Below, in pieces: positions 33,986-45,560 of a DNA stretch of 64,000 bases (its first letter is position 1; each line of letters starts with the position of its first letter). The position numbers were made by a program, and so were the translations under genes. Source of the stretch: Nectonema munidae (lineage: Eukaryota; Nematomorpha; Nectonematoida; Nectonematidae); the NCBI GenBank assembly GCA_030549495.1, contig JAUIRK010000207.1, positions 372,001-436,000 of the forward strand, read 5' to 3'. Under the pieces are notes generated by a model, which was not told where the DNA came from, made no database searches, and was given only the letters and a program-made list of their open reading frames with translations.

Positions 33986-34208
33986 CCGAACTGACGAACT
34001 TTGTTTATGATTGATAAAGATAGCTTTCTATGTGTTTTTAAATTTACCATTTTATCCCTGAGATCAGCAAATCCTTGGGTGGCACTTTTCTATCTTTACT
34101 ACTTAAAACATGATTTTATGAGTGTAAAAAATTATTTGATTTGCAATGATTAACTAAAAATTAGAAAATATACTTCTAACATTAATTATTAAAAATTAAC
34201 TCACCTAA

Positions 34209-34624
34209 TCTATATTATAATAAGCTAGCGTCTGTGTGTCTGTCTGTCGCTGGAAGCATTCTGATTGGTTGAAATTATTTATTTCAATATATCTGTAGTT
34301 TGAGGGTTGCTTGAAGCATTCTGATTCGTTGAAATATCTCTTTTTTATATGGTGTAATAGAAAAATACACAGAAAAAATACAACTATGCTAAAAACTGAC
34401 CACCATGCCATATAACACTATTAGCAACTCAAAATACACATTACCCAGAATCCTATCTTTCGAGCGTAGTCTAAACAAAAAAAACTAGCCGGTCCCGTGG
34501 TCGTTTCGAGCGAAGAGAATTTGAATTAGCAACTCAATATACACACTACCCAGAATCCTATGTTTCGAGCGCAGCGAGAAACACTGTTTCGAGCGAAGCG
34601 AGAAACGACCACGGGACCGGCTAG
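34209..34624 (+). mobile_element. Probable non-autonomous Helitron
   Basis: It starts TCTATATTATAATAAGCTAG after an A and ends CTAG before a T, the A|TC...CTAG|T pattern of Helitrons. The 5' end carries the GCGTCTGTGTGTCTGTCTGT sequence common near Helitron starts. Inside are two near-identical direct repeats (about 34420-34468 and 34526-34574). A perfect 23-bp inverted repeat (34485-34507 and 34602-34624, CTAGCCGGTCCCGTGG...) runs up to the 3' terminus. There is no Rep/helicase coding. The usual compact 3' hairpin is replaced by this long inverted repeat, so the call is not certain. Confidence 0.6.
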
Positions 34625-34916
34625 TAAATATATATTTTTTAAAAATATATATACTTGTCTATCTTTTTTGAAAATAAATAAGAATAATGATTCTAGAATT
34701 AAGTGTAAAGGAGAAATTTTGACAAATATTAGCAAACTAAAGGAAACACTTCTGGTTTGTAATATAACGATGTATTTATAACTTAAATTTTTATTTACAA
34801 AATATCATATAATTTATATTAAAAGAAAAAGGAAATTTTTGTTTATAAATATATTTTTACAAAAACTATTTTGCTTTAATTTTGATCTTAAACTAAATAC
34901 CACGTAATATTTTAAA

Positions 34917-35034
34917 ATGAAGTTTCTTCTGTTATTTTTCGTATTTTTAAAAACCGAATCCCTCTACTTTTTCATTGGAGAGGGCGAAAAAAAGTGCTTT
35001 CTTGAAGATGTGCCTGAAAATACTCAAATTCTAT
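34917..35034 (+). CDS. TMED9: TMED exon 1: signal peptide and GOLD start
   Basis: The ATG at 34917 opens a hydrophobic leader ([11 protein letters not shown]) and is the only suitable start. Phase 1 out, donor GTAATT. The next intron is only 79 bp. Confidence 0.95.
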
Positions 35035-38000
35035 GTAATTTAATTTTAAGTTACATGAAAATAAGACCCTTTAGTTAATCAAATTTCTTGTTTTTTCTAA
35101 CCTAATTTTTTAGTAAATTATAAAATTGAGATACTTGATCCTCAAACTAAAGAATATCGAACTTCAGAATTAGGTATGGAAGTTGAGGTACGTGATCCTG
35201 CTCATCAAATTGTATTGTCAAAAACATATAGCAACGAAGGCAAAATATCTTCTACCTTACACTCTGCAGGACAACATTCCATCTGCTTACACTCAAATAG
35301 ATCACATTTCTTTTCACACAATAAAAAGTTGGTATGTTTTTTCTTTATTTAAAGTGAACCTTTTAGTTATGATTTAATATTTTTATTGCGTTAAATCAAC
35401 CAAAGTGTCTTGAAATATACAGATGAGATATTTATTATCTTGAAAAAGAGACGGGATCTTATTATTTTAGATAGGCCGTTTAAATACCTGTATTTTTCTA
35501 AATTAGTCAAGAAATTTAATTGCCCCGGATTTAAAATATCAGTTCGTTAGTAAAGTATTCAAACTAGCTAAATTAAACCCTACTAAATAACACACTAGCA
35601 AACTAATATTTTTCTAATGTAAGGCTGTGTGTTCTAAGCAAGTGGCAAGATAATTTTTACAGATGGAAATGTTCAGATTTAGGATCATAAAGTTGTACAA
35701 ATTTATTTAAGTGCCTAAATTTTAAAAATATTAATACTTGGCTTAATCTACGTGATCCAAAAATTATTTTACCTATCTTGCATGATTGTGAGTTAAATAT
35801 TCTACTACTAGCTATATTAACTTCTTTAAAATTTTTGCATAAACTACATTTCTGAATCTATTTAGCTTGAATATTGAATAATAGAAGGCGTTCCACTAAT
35901 TCTATATATAATGCCTTATGTTTTTTGAGTAACTTTTTTTTATATTCAGCTGTAATACCGCTTAATTTTAAAATTTTTGGTAATATGTCAATTCGTGACA
36001 TTGTAACAAAATATCTTAAAAAATTTTGATAAATTTCACTTACATTTTTTCGCTATATTTAAAAAATCTCACTCTGGGTGCAGATGTGTGCTGGAATGTT
36101 CAGAAACTTCTATACTACCTCTTAAAGAACACATTAACTACACGCATCAAACTTAAGAGTAAAGGTTGCTAATAAACTACACCCACTTAGCGATTTTTAC
36201 CACGCCAAAAAACCACAAAGACATGGAAAAGACAATTTTTGAAAACAATAATCTCATTCTCTACAACACATGTCAAAACACTGAAGATAGCCAAAAACAA
36301 ACAAACATTAATAAAGTAATGCATACACATGCAGTAATGAACCACCTCTCTGCACTTAAACCAAATAAAAATAAATATTTCTCCTCCAAAAATTGATCCA
36401 ACAGAACAAAAACTACCCATTAAAACCAGACACACACTTGCACAAATTAGAGATAATAAATCATCATTACTTCGTGAGTATCTTCGTAAAATTGATTCCA
36501 AAGCACACACGATTTCGCGCTGTCCACTTTGTAATCAACATACACCATCTTTTCAACTGCACTCTCATACAACACTCAAGCCAATTCATTTGTGGTCCAA
36601 GCGATGCGCGATCGTTAACCTACTCTTTAAGTGGGGAAACTGCCTGTCCGAAACTTGGATTTAACTTATCTATATATAACCATATATATAAATTATTAAG
36701 CCATAAGTAGAAGCCTACATACAAAGTCAGCAGCATCTAACGGTGACTTTTATATAGGTTGTCTGTGATTACACTGATAATGAGGTAGTGTAATCAAGGG
36801 GCTAACAACAATAAAGTTTTCATAATATGTATAACTTGTTTACACTTTATTTTAATCTTTGTTAAAGAAAGTTCACTTGAACATTGATATTGGCGAAGAC
36901 TCCATAGACTACGATGAAGTTTCAAAGAAGGAGCGATTGACTGAACTCCAGGTTCGCTTTCGAAAACTCTCCGATCAATTGGAAAAGATTTCCAGAGAAC
37001 AAAATTATTATCGAGTAACGATTCTTTTCATTGATTCATTCAAGCACGAAATTTACTTTTAACCTTTTTGTCACTCATACATCCCTTTAAGTATCTGACG
37101 AAAGCCATGCGTTTTATGCCCTTGAAAATTTTTTAAGGTGAACAGCCTCTGTATGAGAATAGAGCAATAATTGTACATTGTCCGATATACTCAATACAAT
37201 ATTGTTAACATGTTTGGATATTATCTATGTCATTGAGAATGGTGTTTGACCTGGATTTAGGTTAATTATAATCCCGGATGTAGAAATCCTTAATGTCAAA
37301 TTGCGAAAATTGAAAATGTATTTAAAATACATAATCCTACCTATCATAACTACAGATATTTTTTAATTTTTGGAATTATGAACACTATCCGCGTGTAGCT
37401 TTCATCACTTGTTTACAAAATCCCTCACTCTTTTGGACTTCTAATTTAGTTATTTTATTTTTGATACACTTACTCTTGCGTGACAAGGTTAGTTAGGTAC
37501 TGGGTTTGATAACTCAAGATCTTGGGTTCGATCCCACATTAAGCCTACTTTTCTAATAGTTCGATACAAGCGGTGCAATTGTGCCTTCTCGATGAAAACA
37601 CCCTATAGTACCTTTGCCTTTACTCTGGAGATATGACGTGTAAACTTTACATTAGTTGAATTTTCTTGTTTCTTGTAAACAAAAGTTGCAATGATATCCT
37701 CTCCTTTATCATGTTAAATTTTATGTCTGTTTTAAGATTTTTAGGTCTATCTTATTTTATAGTCTAAGCCAGTTATTTCCTAACTTTTTCTGCATACTAC
37801 ATACCCCATAATATAGAAAAAGTATACTATGAAAAACTACAATTAAATAAACAAATATTCACCTTGAATTTGTTGGCCCATTTTGAAAATGAAGAAGAAA
37901 TATTTCTTAATCTTTTTAAAGTTGTAACCAGGGCTGCCGAGTGAGATAGAAAATATCCAACTTCAGGTATTTGAAAATTTAAAAATTTTGACTAAGGAAC

Positions 38001-41000
38001 AGCCATTTCTTATGCTTTCCAAAATGAAACATGTTTCTTTCAATACTGACTCTGTCTCCGCAAATTTGGTCCTAACTATCAAAAATTGTGTAAATACATT
38101 GACTAATTTTACTTTGTACAATTAACCTCTTTCAATAGCAAAGAACTCTTATTGTCAGATGACATCTCAAGTCAAAATGTACACATCGGGTTCAGGACTA
38201 CGATCTATTGGTGTGGGAACTGGCGGTCTTAATCAGTGGTCCCCCAAGTCGTAAATGTTACCATCCCATTTTGCCACTTTTCCCATCCATCGACTCCTTC
38301 AGTCAAAAATGCTGGCTAGCATGTTTACTATAATATAGGAATTAAGAATTGAAACAAGCAAACGGGTATAAATAATATATGTCAAATTCCCTGCTTGCCA
38401 CGCTCATGGTTTCGAAGTTCGACTCGGTAGCTAAAGTTGAAGTCATATTTTTTCAAGCATTAAAAAATAGCCTATGCTTGTTGAGTGTTTGGATTTAGAG
38501 TCGAATTTTTGTGCGTACTAGTTAGATATCAACTTCACAGAGAAGAAAGGCTTAACCCATTTTTACCCAATGACTCCTCAACGAGTCATGCTTTTCATAT
38601 CACATATTTTCTGGAAAAAAAATTTAAAGAATATGAACTTTTATTTGCATATAAAAATTTATAAATAGTATTTACATGGAGTAGACGAAAATCTCTTGAA
38701 ATTTGGATAAAAATTTGAAAGATTAACTCTACTGAAAGTAAAATTTTGTTTTTGATACCTTTTAAGTTTTACTTTAAGGAATAAATGGTGATGTTGATTT
38801 TTCTATTCCTCATTGTTTGAAGGACTCCTTTAAGAGTCAAAGGGAACTAACTATGATAAACATAACAGTAATATATATATGTATATTATACATATTATAA
38901 ATAACTAGAACCATCAAAAAGACAGAATCTCCAATGCATGATAAACTTACTCAAAAAATGGCTAAATTTTTGCCTTTGTTTGACATACTCAATGAGGAAC
39001 TCATAAAGTATGATGTTTTTCACGAAAACTTGAGCTATGATGAGTCTATGGTGCCATATTTGGGGGAAGGGGTCAAGGCAGAGAGTGACCAAACAAGCTT
39101 TACATGACCACTAAGCCTTCAAATAGCAAACTTTAATTGCTGGTTGAGTTTATTTGGAAGAGGTCCAAAGGAGTTTGTTATAACGCTTTTCAAAGTGGAT
39201 GGCTTATTTCTTGCTGCAAGATTTGAAGTTCTTAAACAATGCCTGGTTATATTTCTTGTGAATTTCAATAACTCACATTTTGTATCATTCGTCAATTGAT
39301 AAATTCTCCACGAGTTTTTATACGAATCTGTGTGAAGAGAACCCATCACCACTTTTTCCCTTTATTGAACTCCTATACGAATTGACAAATTGATCAAGCT
39401 AATCAACTCCTCCCTTCCTTTGTTATTACTTAAAAATAACTTGGGTTGCTTGGCTTTCTCTTTGGATTTTAAAGTTGTACTCTCCCTTATAACAAAGTTT
39501 ACGAGTTCTCTTCCTTCAAAATTACTAGCCATTGTTACCACGCTATTATCCAACCATCTCGCAAAAGGTATTTCATTCTTCTGATCATACTGCCAATCAT
39601 AAAAAGAGCGAGCATGCTCCTTCATTTCATTATTCTCTAAAAGCAGCCATTTTTTCCTACGATTAATTCTACTCGTACCAGAAGCTCTAACTTTCATATT
39701 CTTCAACTTAACAAACAAATCGTAAGAAGAAAAAAGTTATCAAAGTAAATGACATGATTTGTAGATATGTCGGTCAACACACTTTAAGGGATCTAATACA
39801 ACGTTTGTTCCTACTGACAAATTTATCTCTTTTGTATCCTTGCTTGCATCAGTATATGTATCGAAGTTGAATCTTTTGGGCTTGCCTCTAATGAACTGCT
39901 TTGATGAGTGTCTCCCAAAGTATTTTACCATAACCTCATCTATTGAGAAAATTTATCATTGCTGAAAAGAATCATTCAATTAGAGGATGAATTTTAGCAT
40001 GTTTGTCATTTGTGTCAAGCTTTGCATTATTTGCTGAATCAATATAATTTTTTATCATGAGATATTTATTGCAAACTGAGATACAAATTTTACACGCAAA
40101 TTCTCACTAAATGAACAATGTTCTTTTTCTCTTGCTAACTGATGATATCCAGAAAAAATAAAATCATGACAATTTTTTGATTATCATATATAATAGTTTC
40201 ATCCACGATATGCTAATCACTAAATATTCTATCAAATACTTCTACACAGTTCTTACCAGCTAATTCTTTCACCACTTTCTTTTTTCAGCTCCATTAGTTC
40301 TTTGTAATTTAAATATAATGTCATTCTTGTTCCATATCACCCTAATCTCATCTTTTTTTTGGGAAATTGATATGATCATTAATTTCATGTACATTTGGGT
40401 TCTTATTGAAAACTTCCATTTTTCCTCGAATATCATCCGGTATCGTCTTCTAAAAAATCATCATAGTATGTCTTCTTCATCTGTGATTGAATCAGCCGTA
40501 ACAGGAATTATGACTAAATCTGTGTCTTCAGTGAACTCCTTAGAATTAAGTGCTTCTTACAATTCAAAGAGGTTCATTTGTAAAAAAAATTGCTTATTCT
40601 TAAAGAATAATAATAATACTTTTTGTATATGTTCCATGCGAGCGTCCTCAAACGATAACGCTATGAATAATCATGAAAATATTGCAGCCACATTTAAACT
40701 TTAAGTTTGTTTTTTAACTCAAATTGAGATAAACAAGCATGTTTGTTGCCATTTAAATTCATTTCATGGCAATAAACAATGCTTATTTAATATTCTAAAA
40801 CACTTGTTTTACTTTTACAATATTTATTTTGTAGTTATTTTTTCAAAAACTTCTCCTCCCTCATATGAATACGTCGGTCTTAAATGGGTATTTATGTTTA
40901 TAAATAAAAAAATATCCAGTTTTCTCAATATTTTGTACATAAAAAAAAATATAATTTTATAACTAATTTATTTTTAAAAATAGATACTATATACGTTGTA

Positions 41001-41460
41001 CTAAAAGTTGTTATGAATTTGAAAAAAGATTAATTTGTTAAATCAATCATCAGAAATTTGTACATAATGCAAAAAACCATCTCAACACAAAAGACACATG
41101 GGTTCATCTATCTCGTTTTTGTACACTTATTTTTATTTAAAATTTTATATGCACTTTTGATAAACAGTTTCCACAATTTCCAAGAACTTTAATTCGTATT
41201 TTTTGTACAAATTTTGGGTTATAATTAAACAGGTATACCTATTAAGATTTAGAATATATTTTTTATTTGCTTCTTAGATCAGTAAAATTTACATTTGATT
41301 TCATTTTCAGTTTCGTGAAGAAATATTTCGCAACAAAAGTGTGAAAACAAACTCGCGTGTCCTCTGGTGGGCGCTATCTCAAGTGTTCGTCCTCTGTTTA
41401 ACCGGACTCTGGCAGTTGAGAAATTTGAAGAAATTCTTCCAGTCTAAAAAACTTGTATGA
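34917..41460 (+). CDS. TMED9: p24 family cargo receptor, TMED4/9-like (complete)
   Basis: p24 proteins are type I membrane proteins that sort cargo between ER and Golgi in COPI and COPII vesicles. Exons 34917-35034, 35114-35331, 36868-37014 and 41311-41460 join in phase to 210 residues. Visible parts: a signal peptide (about 1-16), [13 protein letters not shown] right after cleavage (alpha-class LYFHIGETEKRCF), and a GOLD domain with Cys27 and Cys97. A coiled coil with [18 protein letters not shown] follows, then EQNYYRFREE, then [15 protein letters not shown] as the membrane segment. The tail FFQSKKLV ends in a KKxx COPI retrieval motif. The length is slightly below the usual 215-235. It is alpha class rather than TMED10 (delta). 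Introns 2 and 3 are filled with LINE, SINE and piggyBac pieces. Confidence 0.96.
35114..35331 (+). CDS. TMED9: TMED exon 2: GOLD domain
   Basis: Phase 1 in, phase 0 out, donor GTATGT. It holds [20 protein letters not shown] and [11 protein letters not shown], the second disulfide cysteine of GOLD. An internal GTACGT is read through, as family homology continues across it. Confidence 0.95.
35332..36867. other. TMED intron 2
   Basis: 35332-36165 shows nothing recognisable. A LINE tail fills 36166-36665. Confidence 0.6.
36166..36665 (+). mobile_element. LINE 3' terminal fragment (jockey-like C-terminus)
   Basis: The plus strand reads [20 protein letters not shown], then [31 protein letters not shown] and PIHLWSKRC. 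This is the closing R-x-x-LAQ-R-x-S...I-x...CPxC...H...H...LW pattern of LINE ORF2 proteins of the jockey/RTE-like type. It is frameshifted and lacks the RT. A minus-strand open frame over it (36510-36187) is a shadow. Confidence 0.8.
36868..37014 (+). CDS. TMED9: TMED exon 3: coiled coil
   Basis: Phase 0 in and out, 49 codons, donor GTAACG. It encodes [10 protein letters not shown] and the coiled coil ending SREQNYYR. Confidence 0.95.
37473..37606 (+). mobile_element. tRNA-derived SINE copy
   Basis: It contains AGGTTAGTTAGGTACTGGGT, the B-box-like GGGTTCGATCCC, then CAATTGTGCCTTCTCGATGA. It matches the reverse complement of 22341-22494 through its whole length with scattered substitutions. 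Confidence 0.85.
38556..39112 (+). mobile_element. piggyBac fragment, plus orientation
   Basis: TTAA at 38552-38555 is followed by CCCATTTTTACCC and a short ATGACTC/GAGTCAT palindrome, a plausible piggyBac left end. At 38935-39108 the plus strand reads [17 protein letters not shown], then [16 protein letters not shown], the piggyBac region around the first catalytic aspartate (S-[IVY]-D-E). It stops abruptly, next to minus-strand piggyBac sequence. Confidence 0.65.
39119..40715 (-). mobile_element. piggyBac transposon relic
   Basis: The minus strand shows an acidic N-terminus with [20 protein letters not shown] (40540-40480). It reaches [19 protein letters not shown] (about 39955-39895, first catalytic Asp) and [29 protein letters not shown] (39565-39518) and C-terminal pieces to 39119 follow. 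Several frameshifts and gaps are present; the DNFFTS-type second aspartate region is not seen. Confidence 0.8.
40716..41310. other. Right part of TMED intron 3, nothing recognised
   Basis: AT-rich. No clear piggyBac right terminus was found, so the boundary of the relic is uncertain. Confidence 0.4.
41311..41460 (+). CDS. TMED9: TMED exon 4: transmembrane segment and KKLV tail
   Basis: Phase 0 in, 49 codons and TGA. It encodes [10 protein letters not shown], then the membrane span and the tail [10 protein letters not shown]. Confidence 0.97.
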   Translation, partial: FREEIFRNKSVKTNSRVLWWALSQVFVLCLTGLWQLRNLKKFFQSKKLV

Positions 41461-41695
41461 CGTGTTCCTTCCTTTACGTTACGACGATTGCATTCACATT
41501 TCCTCCTTTTTCTTATACCATATGTGTGTGGCATTGCCAATATCTAATATATGTATGTATATATATATTCCGATCGATTCTATTTATTCACACCTACATT
41601 TATGCATATAATATTAAAGGTGAATTCCGCATTCATCTCATGACATTTCTTCTTTGGTATGTGTTTTGATTAATAAAATTCCTTTTAACTTTTCA
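41461..41695 (+). other. TMED 3' UTR with poly(A) signal
   Basis: AATAAA lies at 41672-41677, about 210 bp after the stop. Confidence 0.6.
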
Positions 41696-42400
41696 AATGT
41701 TCACACATTGATGCCAATTCCTTATTTTTTCCAATGTTTGATAAAGAAGGATTATCATTTCAATGACTGGAAAAAGTTTAATCGAGTCAGATAAATACCC
41801 CATTTCCTTGAAAATCACTCTGGCTCATATTTTAGAACCTAGTAATATCAGGGCTTAATTTGTGATGAATGTTAAATTTGCAGTCCCTCGTACCATCGAA
41901 GAAGCTTTATTGAAAAGATGAAAGGAAGAAAATAGTATATAGGGGGACACCCATCTATAATAGGCTAAAATTTTGAAAGTAAAAAATCCCTATCTCATCT
42001 CTTCCATTTCCAATGATACTCTGGAGAGGATTCCTGTAGCGTGGTCAGCAACTTGAAAATGAATAGAGGAATCCAGAGAAGATAAAAAGGAAGAATGAAG
42101 TAGCTCGTTGTGGGCCTTATATACTCTATGTTATTATTCTTTCGAAGAAAATACGAAATTTAAAGCAAGATACGATCTCTGTCGAGAGAGAAAACCTGCA
42201 GGATTATCAGCTCTGTTGATGTATTCGATATGATATGAGATTATATTTGAAAAGATGTTCGAGTAGCATCATGGGCCAAGCACAAATTGCTCCGCCATTT
42301 TTGATGTTGGCGATGGCTTTGAAAAAGGAGTTTATACCCCGAAACTAGTCAGCAATAAAGTGTCCAGTTTTTACAATTTTTTATATTTGTTATAATTATT
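41696..42400. other. Intergenic, nothing recognised
   Basis: AT-rich with short purine-rich segments. No domain or element end was seen. Confidence 0.4.
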
Positions 42401-42754
42401 TCACCTCAATGGGCAACAATCTGTCAAAGATATTGTTTCTTCATATTTATCTTCTACTTCTTCGTACCTTTCATTTTCTAAAATTATTTGGCGTTGTGTG
42501 GGTTTAAAGATGCAAAATGATGAGTGCTTATTTTTTTCTTTGATCGAACAAAAGTACTTTGAACACGTCAAGCAACTGCGGCGTTCCAATTTTTGCAAAA
42601 AAGGGCAGAACTCATCGAAATATCTACTTAATCCAAGAGTTTTCATAAGCTGAGCTTGAAATAGTGAACCAAAATGACCGTTTATCATGTCTATAGTTAA
42701 GCCTTCTTTTGTTGAACTAATTGCAACAAGAGGTGGTAAATATAGAATTAACAA
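42401..42754 (-). CDS. Unidentified open frame with Cys pairs
   Basis: An open frame of 117 codons ending in TGA. Its middle, LGLSRYFDEFCPFLQKLERR, is followed by SCLTCSKYFCSIKEKNKHSS and FC, i.e. C-x2-C, C and H/C residues that could bind zinc, and then an acidic tail. It is probably the C-terminal end of a transposase or a broken gene, as it is short and surrounded by element debris. No family is recognised and the start is not trusted. Confidence 0.3.
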   Translation of the reverse strand: MLILYLPPLVAISSTKEGLTIDMINGHFGSLFQAQLMKTLGLSRYFDEFCPFLQKLERRSCLTCSKYFCSIKEKNKHSSFCIFKPTQRQIILENERYEEVEDKYEETISLTDCCPLR

Positions 42755-42904
42755 AAATGCAGCCTTAACACTTTAATTTCAATGAAAGTTTAATTTGTTT
42801 ATTTTTAAAATAAATTGATCGTCATTTTGTAAAAGTGATAAAACAAATCCCTTTTCTTTTTTTCAAAATTTTATTTCTCACTTTTAATCTTTTTTCCTAC
42901 CCAC

Positions 42905-42946
42905 ACTGGGCCCCGCGCAATCCATTTTGCATAGGGCCCGGCCCTG
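42905..42946 (-). mobile_element. Solo hAT-type terminus
   Basis: Read on the minus strand from 42946 it is CAGGGCCGGGCCCTATGC, then GATTGCGCGGGGCCCAG. The CAGGGCCGG start is typical of hAT ends. No partner end was found on the left, so it is a fragment. Confidence 0.5.
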
Positions 42947-43089
42947 TAAGGGCATATAAGTCATCCAAAAATAAATTTAAGGTGGGAAATTATATCAATT
43001 ACACTGGTGTGCCTCATTTTTGTTGTAAAGATTTTCTCGGATTCCAAGTAAATTAAAAGTCTAAAATCTATTCTCTTTGATATTTAAAA

Positions 43090-43136
43090 AAATTTGAGGA
43101 CGAGTTTTATGTCGTGTGGTTTTATTATTTTTTTTT

Positions 43137-43171
<35 letters not shown>

Positions 43172-43591
43172 AGGGTTTTTTTGGGGGGGAAAAAAAAAAA
43201 GGGAGGAGGGCTTTTTTTAAAAAATTTTTTTTTTGTTTTTTTTATAATAAAAAGGCGGCCCCCCCCCCCAAATTCGTGTGTTCCTTGTTTTTGTTGTGGG
43301 GGGGGAGTGAGAGAAACATTTTTTTTAGTGGTTTCTTTCTTAAGAAACCACCCCCCTTTGTGTATTATATTTTGGGTGTTTTTTTTAAATTTTTGTTTCA
43401 ATTTTTTTTAAAAAAACCTTTTTTTTTTTGAAGAATTTAAAAAATAAAAAAAATTTTTTTTTAAAAAAATTTGAAATAAAAAATTTATATTTTATTTTTT
43501 TTTTTTATTTTAATCATTATAATACTAAAAAAAATAAAGCCCCGTACTCTACAAAAAAAAAAAAATAAAAAAAATAAATTAAATATAAATA

Positions 43592-43623
<32 letters not shown>

Positions 43624-43850
43624 TAGAAAAATTTTTATGATTTTTTATATTATTAATTTTTATTTATATTTATATATTTTAAAAATTTAGAATATTTGTG
43701 ATGTTGGGGGGGTGAGGGAAATGGATAAAAATGATAAAAATAATTGTTAAAGATATATAATAAAAATATAAATAATATAAAAAAATAAAAAATTAAAAAA
43801 TTTGTCTAATTAAGTCTTTAAACGCATAAGAAAAAAAATGTAACATCCCA
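43090..43850. repeat. Homopolymer-rich low-complexity block
   Basis: Runs of T, A, G and C 8-25 bases long alternate here, including T tracts at about 43142-43167, CCCCCCCCCC at 43260-43269 and GGGGGGGG at 43299-43306. Nothing else in the window looks like this. It may be poorly resolved sequence rather than biology. Open frames across it are artefacts of the runs. Confidence 0.8.
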
Positions 43851-43989
43851 CTTTTGGGATAATGGGCACAAAAAGTTTCAAGGTAGAAAAAATAAAATTT
43901 TTATTCAGATCAAAAGTTTTTAAAATAGTTTTCATGTAAAGAAACATTACGATATGTGCAATATTTTTTAGTCTTTTTTTACAGAAGCT

Positions 43990-45560
43990 ACACGTTGCGT
44001 ATTTATTGAAGTAATATAATGTTTTTCAGGTGCAAATCAAATTAAACAAGAATCTTACTCTTCATTATTTTGTTTTTTGAAGGCCCAGTTCTTTGTTTTT
44101 CATTCGCAATGCTAGAAGAAAGATAAGATTACGTTATTTTTCTTCTAAAATCGAGCAAAGAATATTTTTTCCATCTTTGTGAGAAATTCGATAGAGCCTT
44201 CATGACTTCACTGAAGCTATGTCCATCATCTGAGTGAAAATTGGCCACCACCATTTTTAGAGCGGATGTGTATTCTATAAAGAGATACCATCTTGTCCAA
44301 CAAATCAACTCCACCCATAATCATATCGGAATTTGAAGGTTTACTTCTTTTTTGTCACATCAAGGTTATCTTTGTGCCTTTTCAAGTGGCTCAATATTAT
44401 CGTAATTCGTCACTAACATAACGGGTTTATTGTCCAGCCATTTTGTAAAGAACAAATTATTTACCGTATCAAACCTAAAATCGTAAAAACTTTTTGTTCA
44501 TTTCTTTGTCCGACATCATGGGGCATTTATTTGTTCTCACTTCACGGAGTGTGCCAGTCGCTTTCAACCCATTTTCATTAAATTTTTTCATAACGCCATA
44601 GCCAGAAAAAAAATTATCGAAAAAAGAGGATAACTTGATGAGTTTTGCTTATCAATTCGGAGACCACACTTTCTCCCAAAGATCCAATTTCTGCCTTTAT
44701 CTTTCCGAAACAGTAAGGTAAAAATTCAAACAAATAACCACTTGGGCTACAAATGCACCAGAATTTATCGGCCAAATTCTGATAGGCTTTCCACGCATGT
44801 ACATTTTACATGGATGATGACCATAATATCGAATCATCATTTCGTCGATAGACAAGTTATACGAGAAAATTCCAAATTTTTTTAAATTTTCTTTTAGCAA
44901 TTCTAAATGAGGAACAAGCTTGAAGATGCTTTCTTCCTTATTAACTTTAAGATTATTATTTAAATGAAGATAGCGTTTTATCTCGAGGAATCTATTTTTT
45001 GACATTGAGTTGAACACAATTGGTAGTTCTGTATCTCTTGCTTGTTCCCAATACATACGCTTGTTCGAAAGTCTATGGTATCCGCTTAGCATTAGAATGT
45101 CAAGAAATGCTTTCAATTTATTTTCACAAATTGAAGAATCAGTATTGTTTTTTGATTAGCGTACAAAATTGAATAAGAAATAAGTACTGAAACAGTTTTT
45201 TGAAAATATTTTTTCAAATACTTCAACCTCCGTTTTTTCAGAAAAAAATAAGTTCAGCATTTTCTTCAACTCTCAGATTAGGACTAGTTTAAGTTATTTT
45301 GTAACTAAGGGGAGTTTTTTAAATATTGGCTTACCTTCTACTTTTGAAATGAATGAGCCTTTTTCAATAAATTGAACTTCAATAGTTTGGACAAAAACCT
45401 GTACATCAGTTAAACTTTCGAGGTCATCCTAAAATATTTTCTTCATCAGTCAGTGAATCCAGTAACAAAGATATCTTTACTTCATCAAGTATTGAAGATT
45501 CTTCATTCAATTCTTCTAAAAAGTTTTCAGCTTCTTCTGTTTTCGATGTGTCTGAGCGTG
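43990..45560 (-). mobile_element. piggyBac transposon relic, second family
   Basis: The minus strand shows an N-terminal acidic segment (LLLDSLTDEEN near 45470-45440). Next is FLDILMLSGYHRLSNKRMYW (45107-45048), then FNSMSKNRFLEIKRYLHLNN and YNLSIDEMMIRYYGHHPCK (44849-44793), with the first catalytic aspartate. A C-terminal piece lies at 44314-44129. Frameshifts separate the pieces. The sequence differs from the other piggyBac copies around the SxDE motif, so it is another lineage. No TIR/TTAA ends were recognised. Confidence 0.8.

Larger units (their letters stand above)
37015..41310. other. TMED intron 3, element-filled
   Basis: 4.3 kb holding a SINE (37473-37606) and two opposed piggyBac fragments (38556-39112, 39119-40715). 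The rest is AT-rich and unassigned. It ends with acceptor CATTTTCAG. Confidence 0.65.

Noticed and set aside
36187-36510. 107-codon minus-strand frame with hydrophobic stretches
   Set aside because: It is the antisense of a recognisable LINE C-terminus on the plus strand.
43084-43431. Three overlapping 105-codon frames rich in F, K, P and G
   Set aside because: They arise from homopolymer runs in a block of doubtful sequence.
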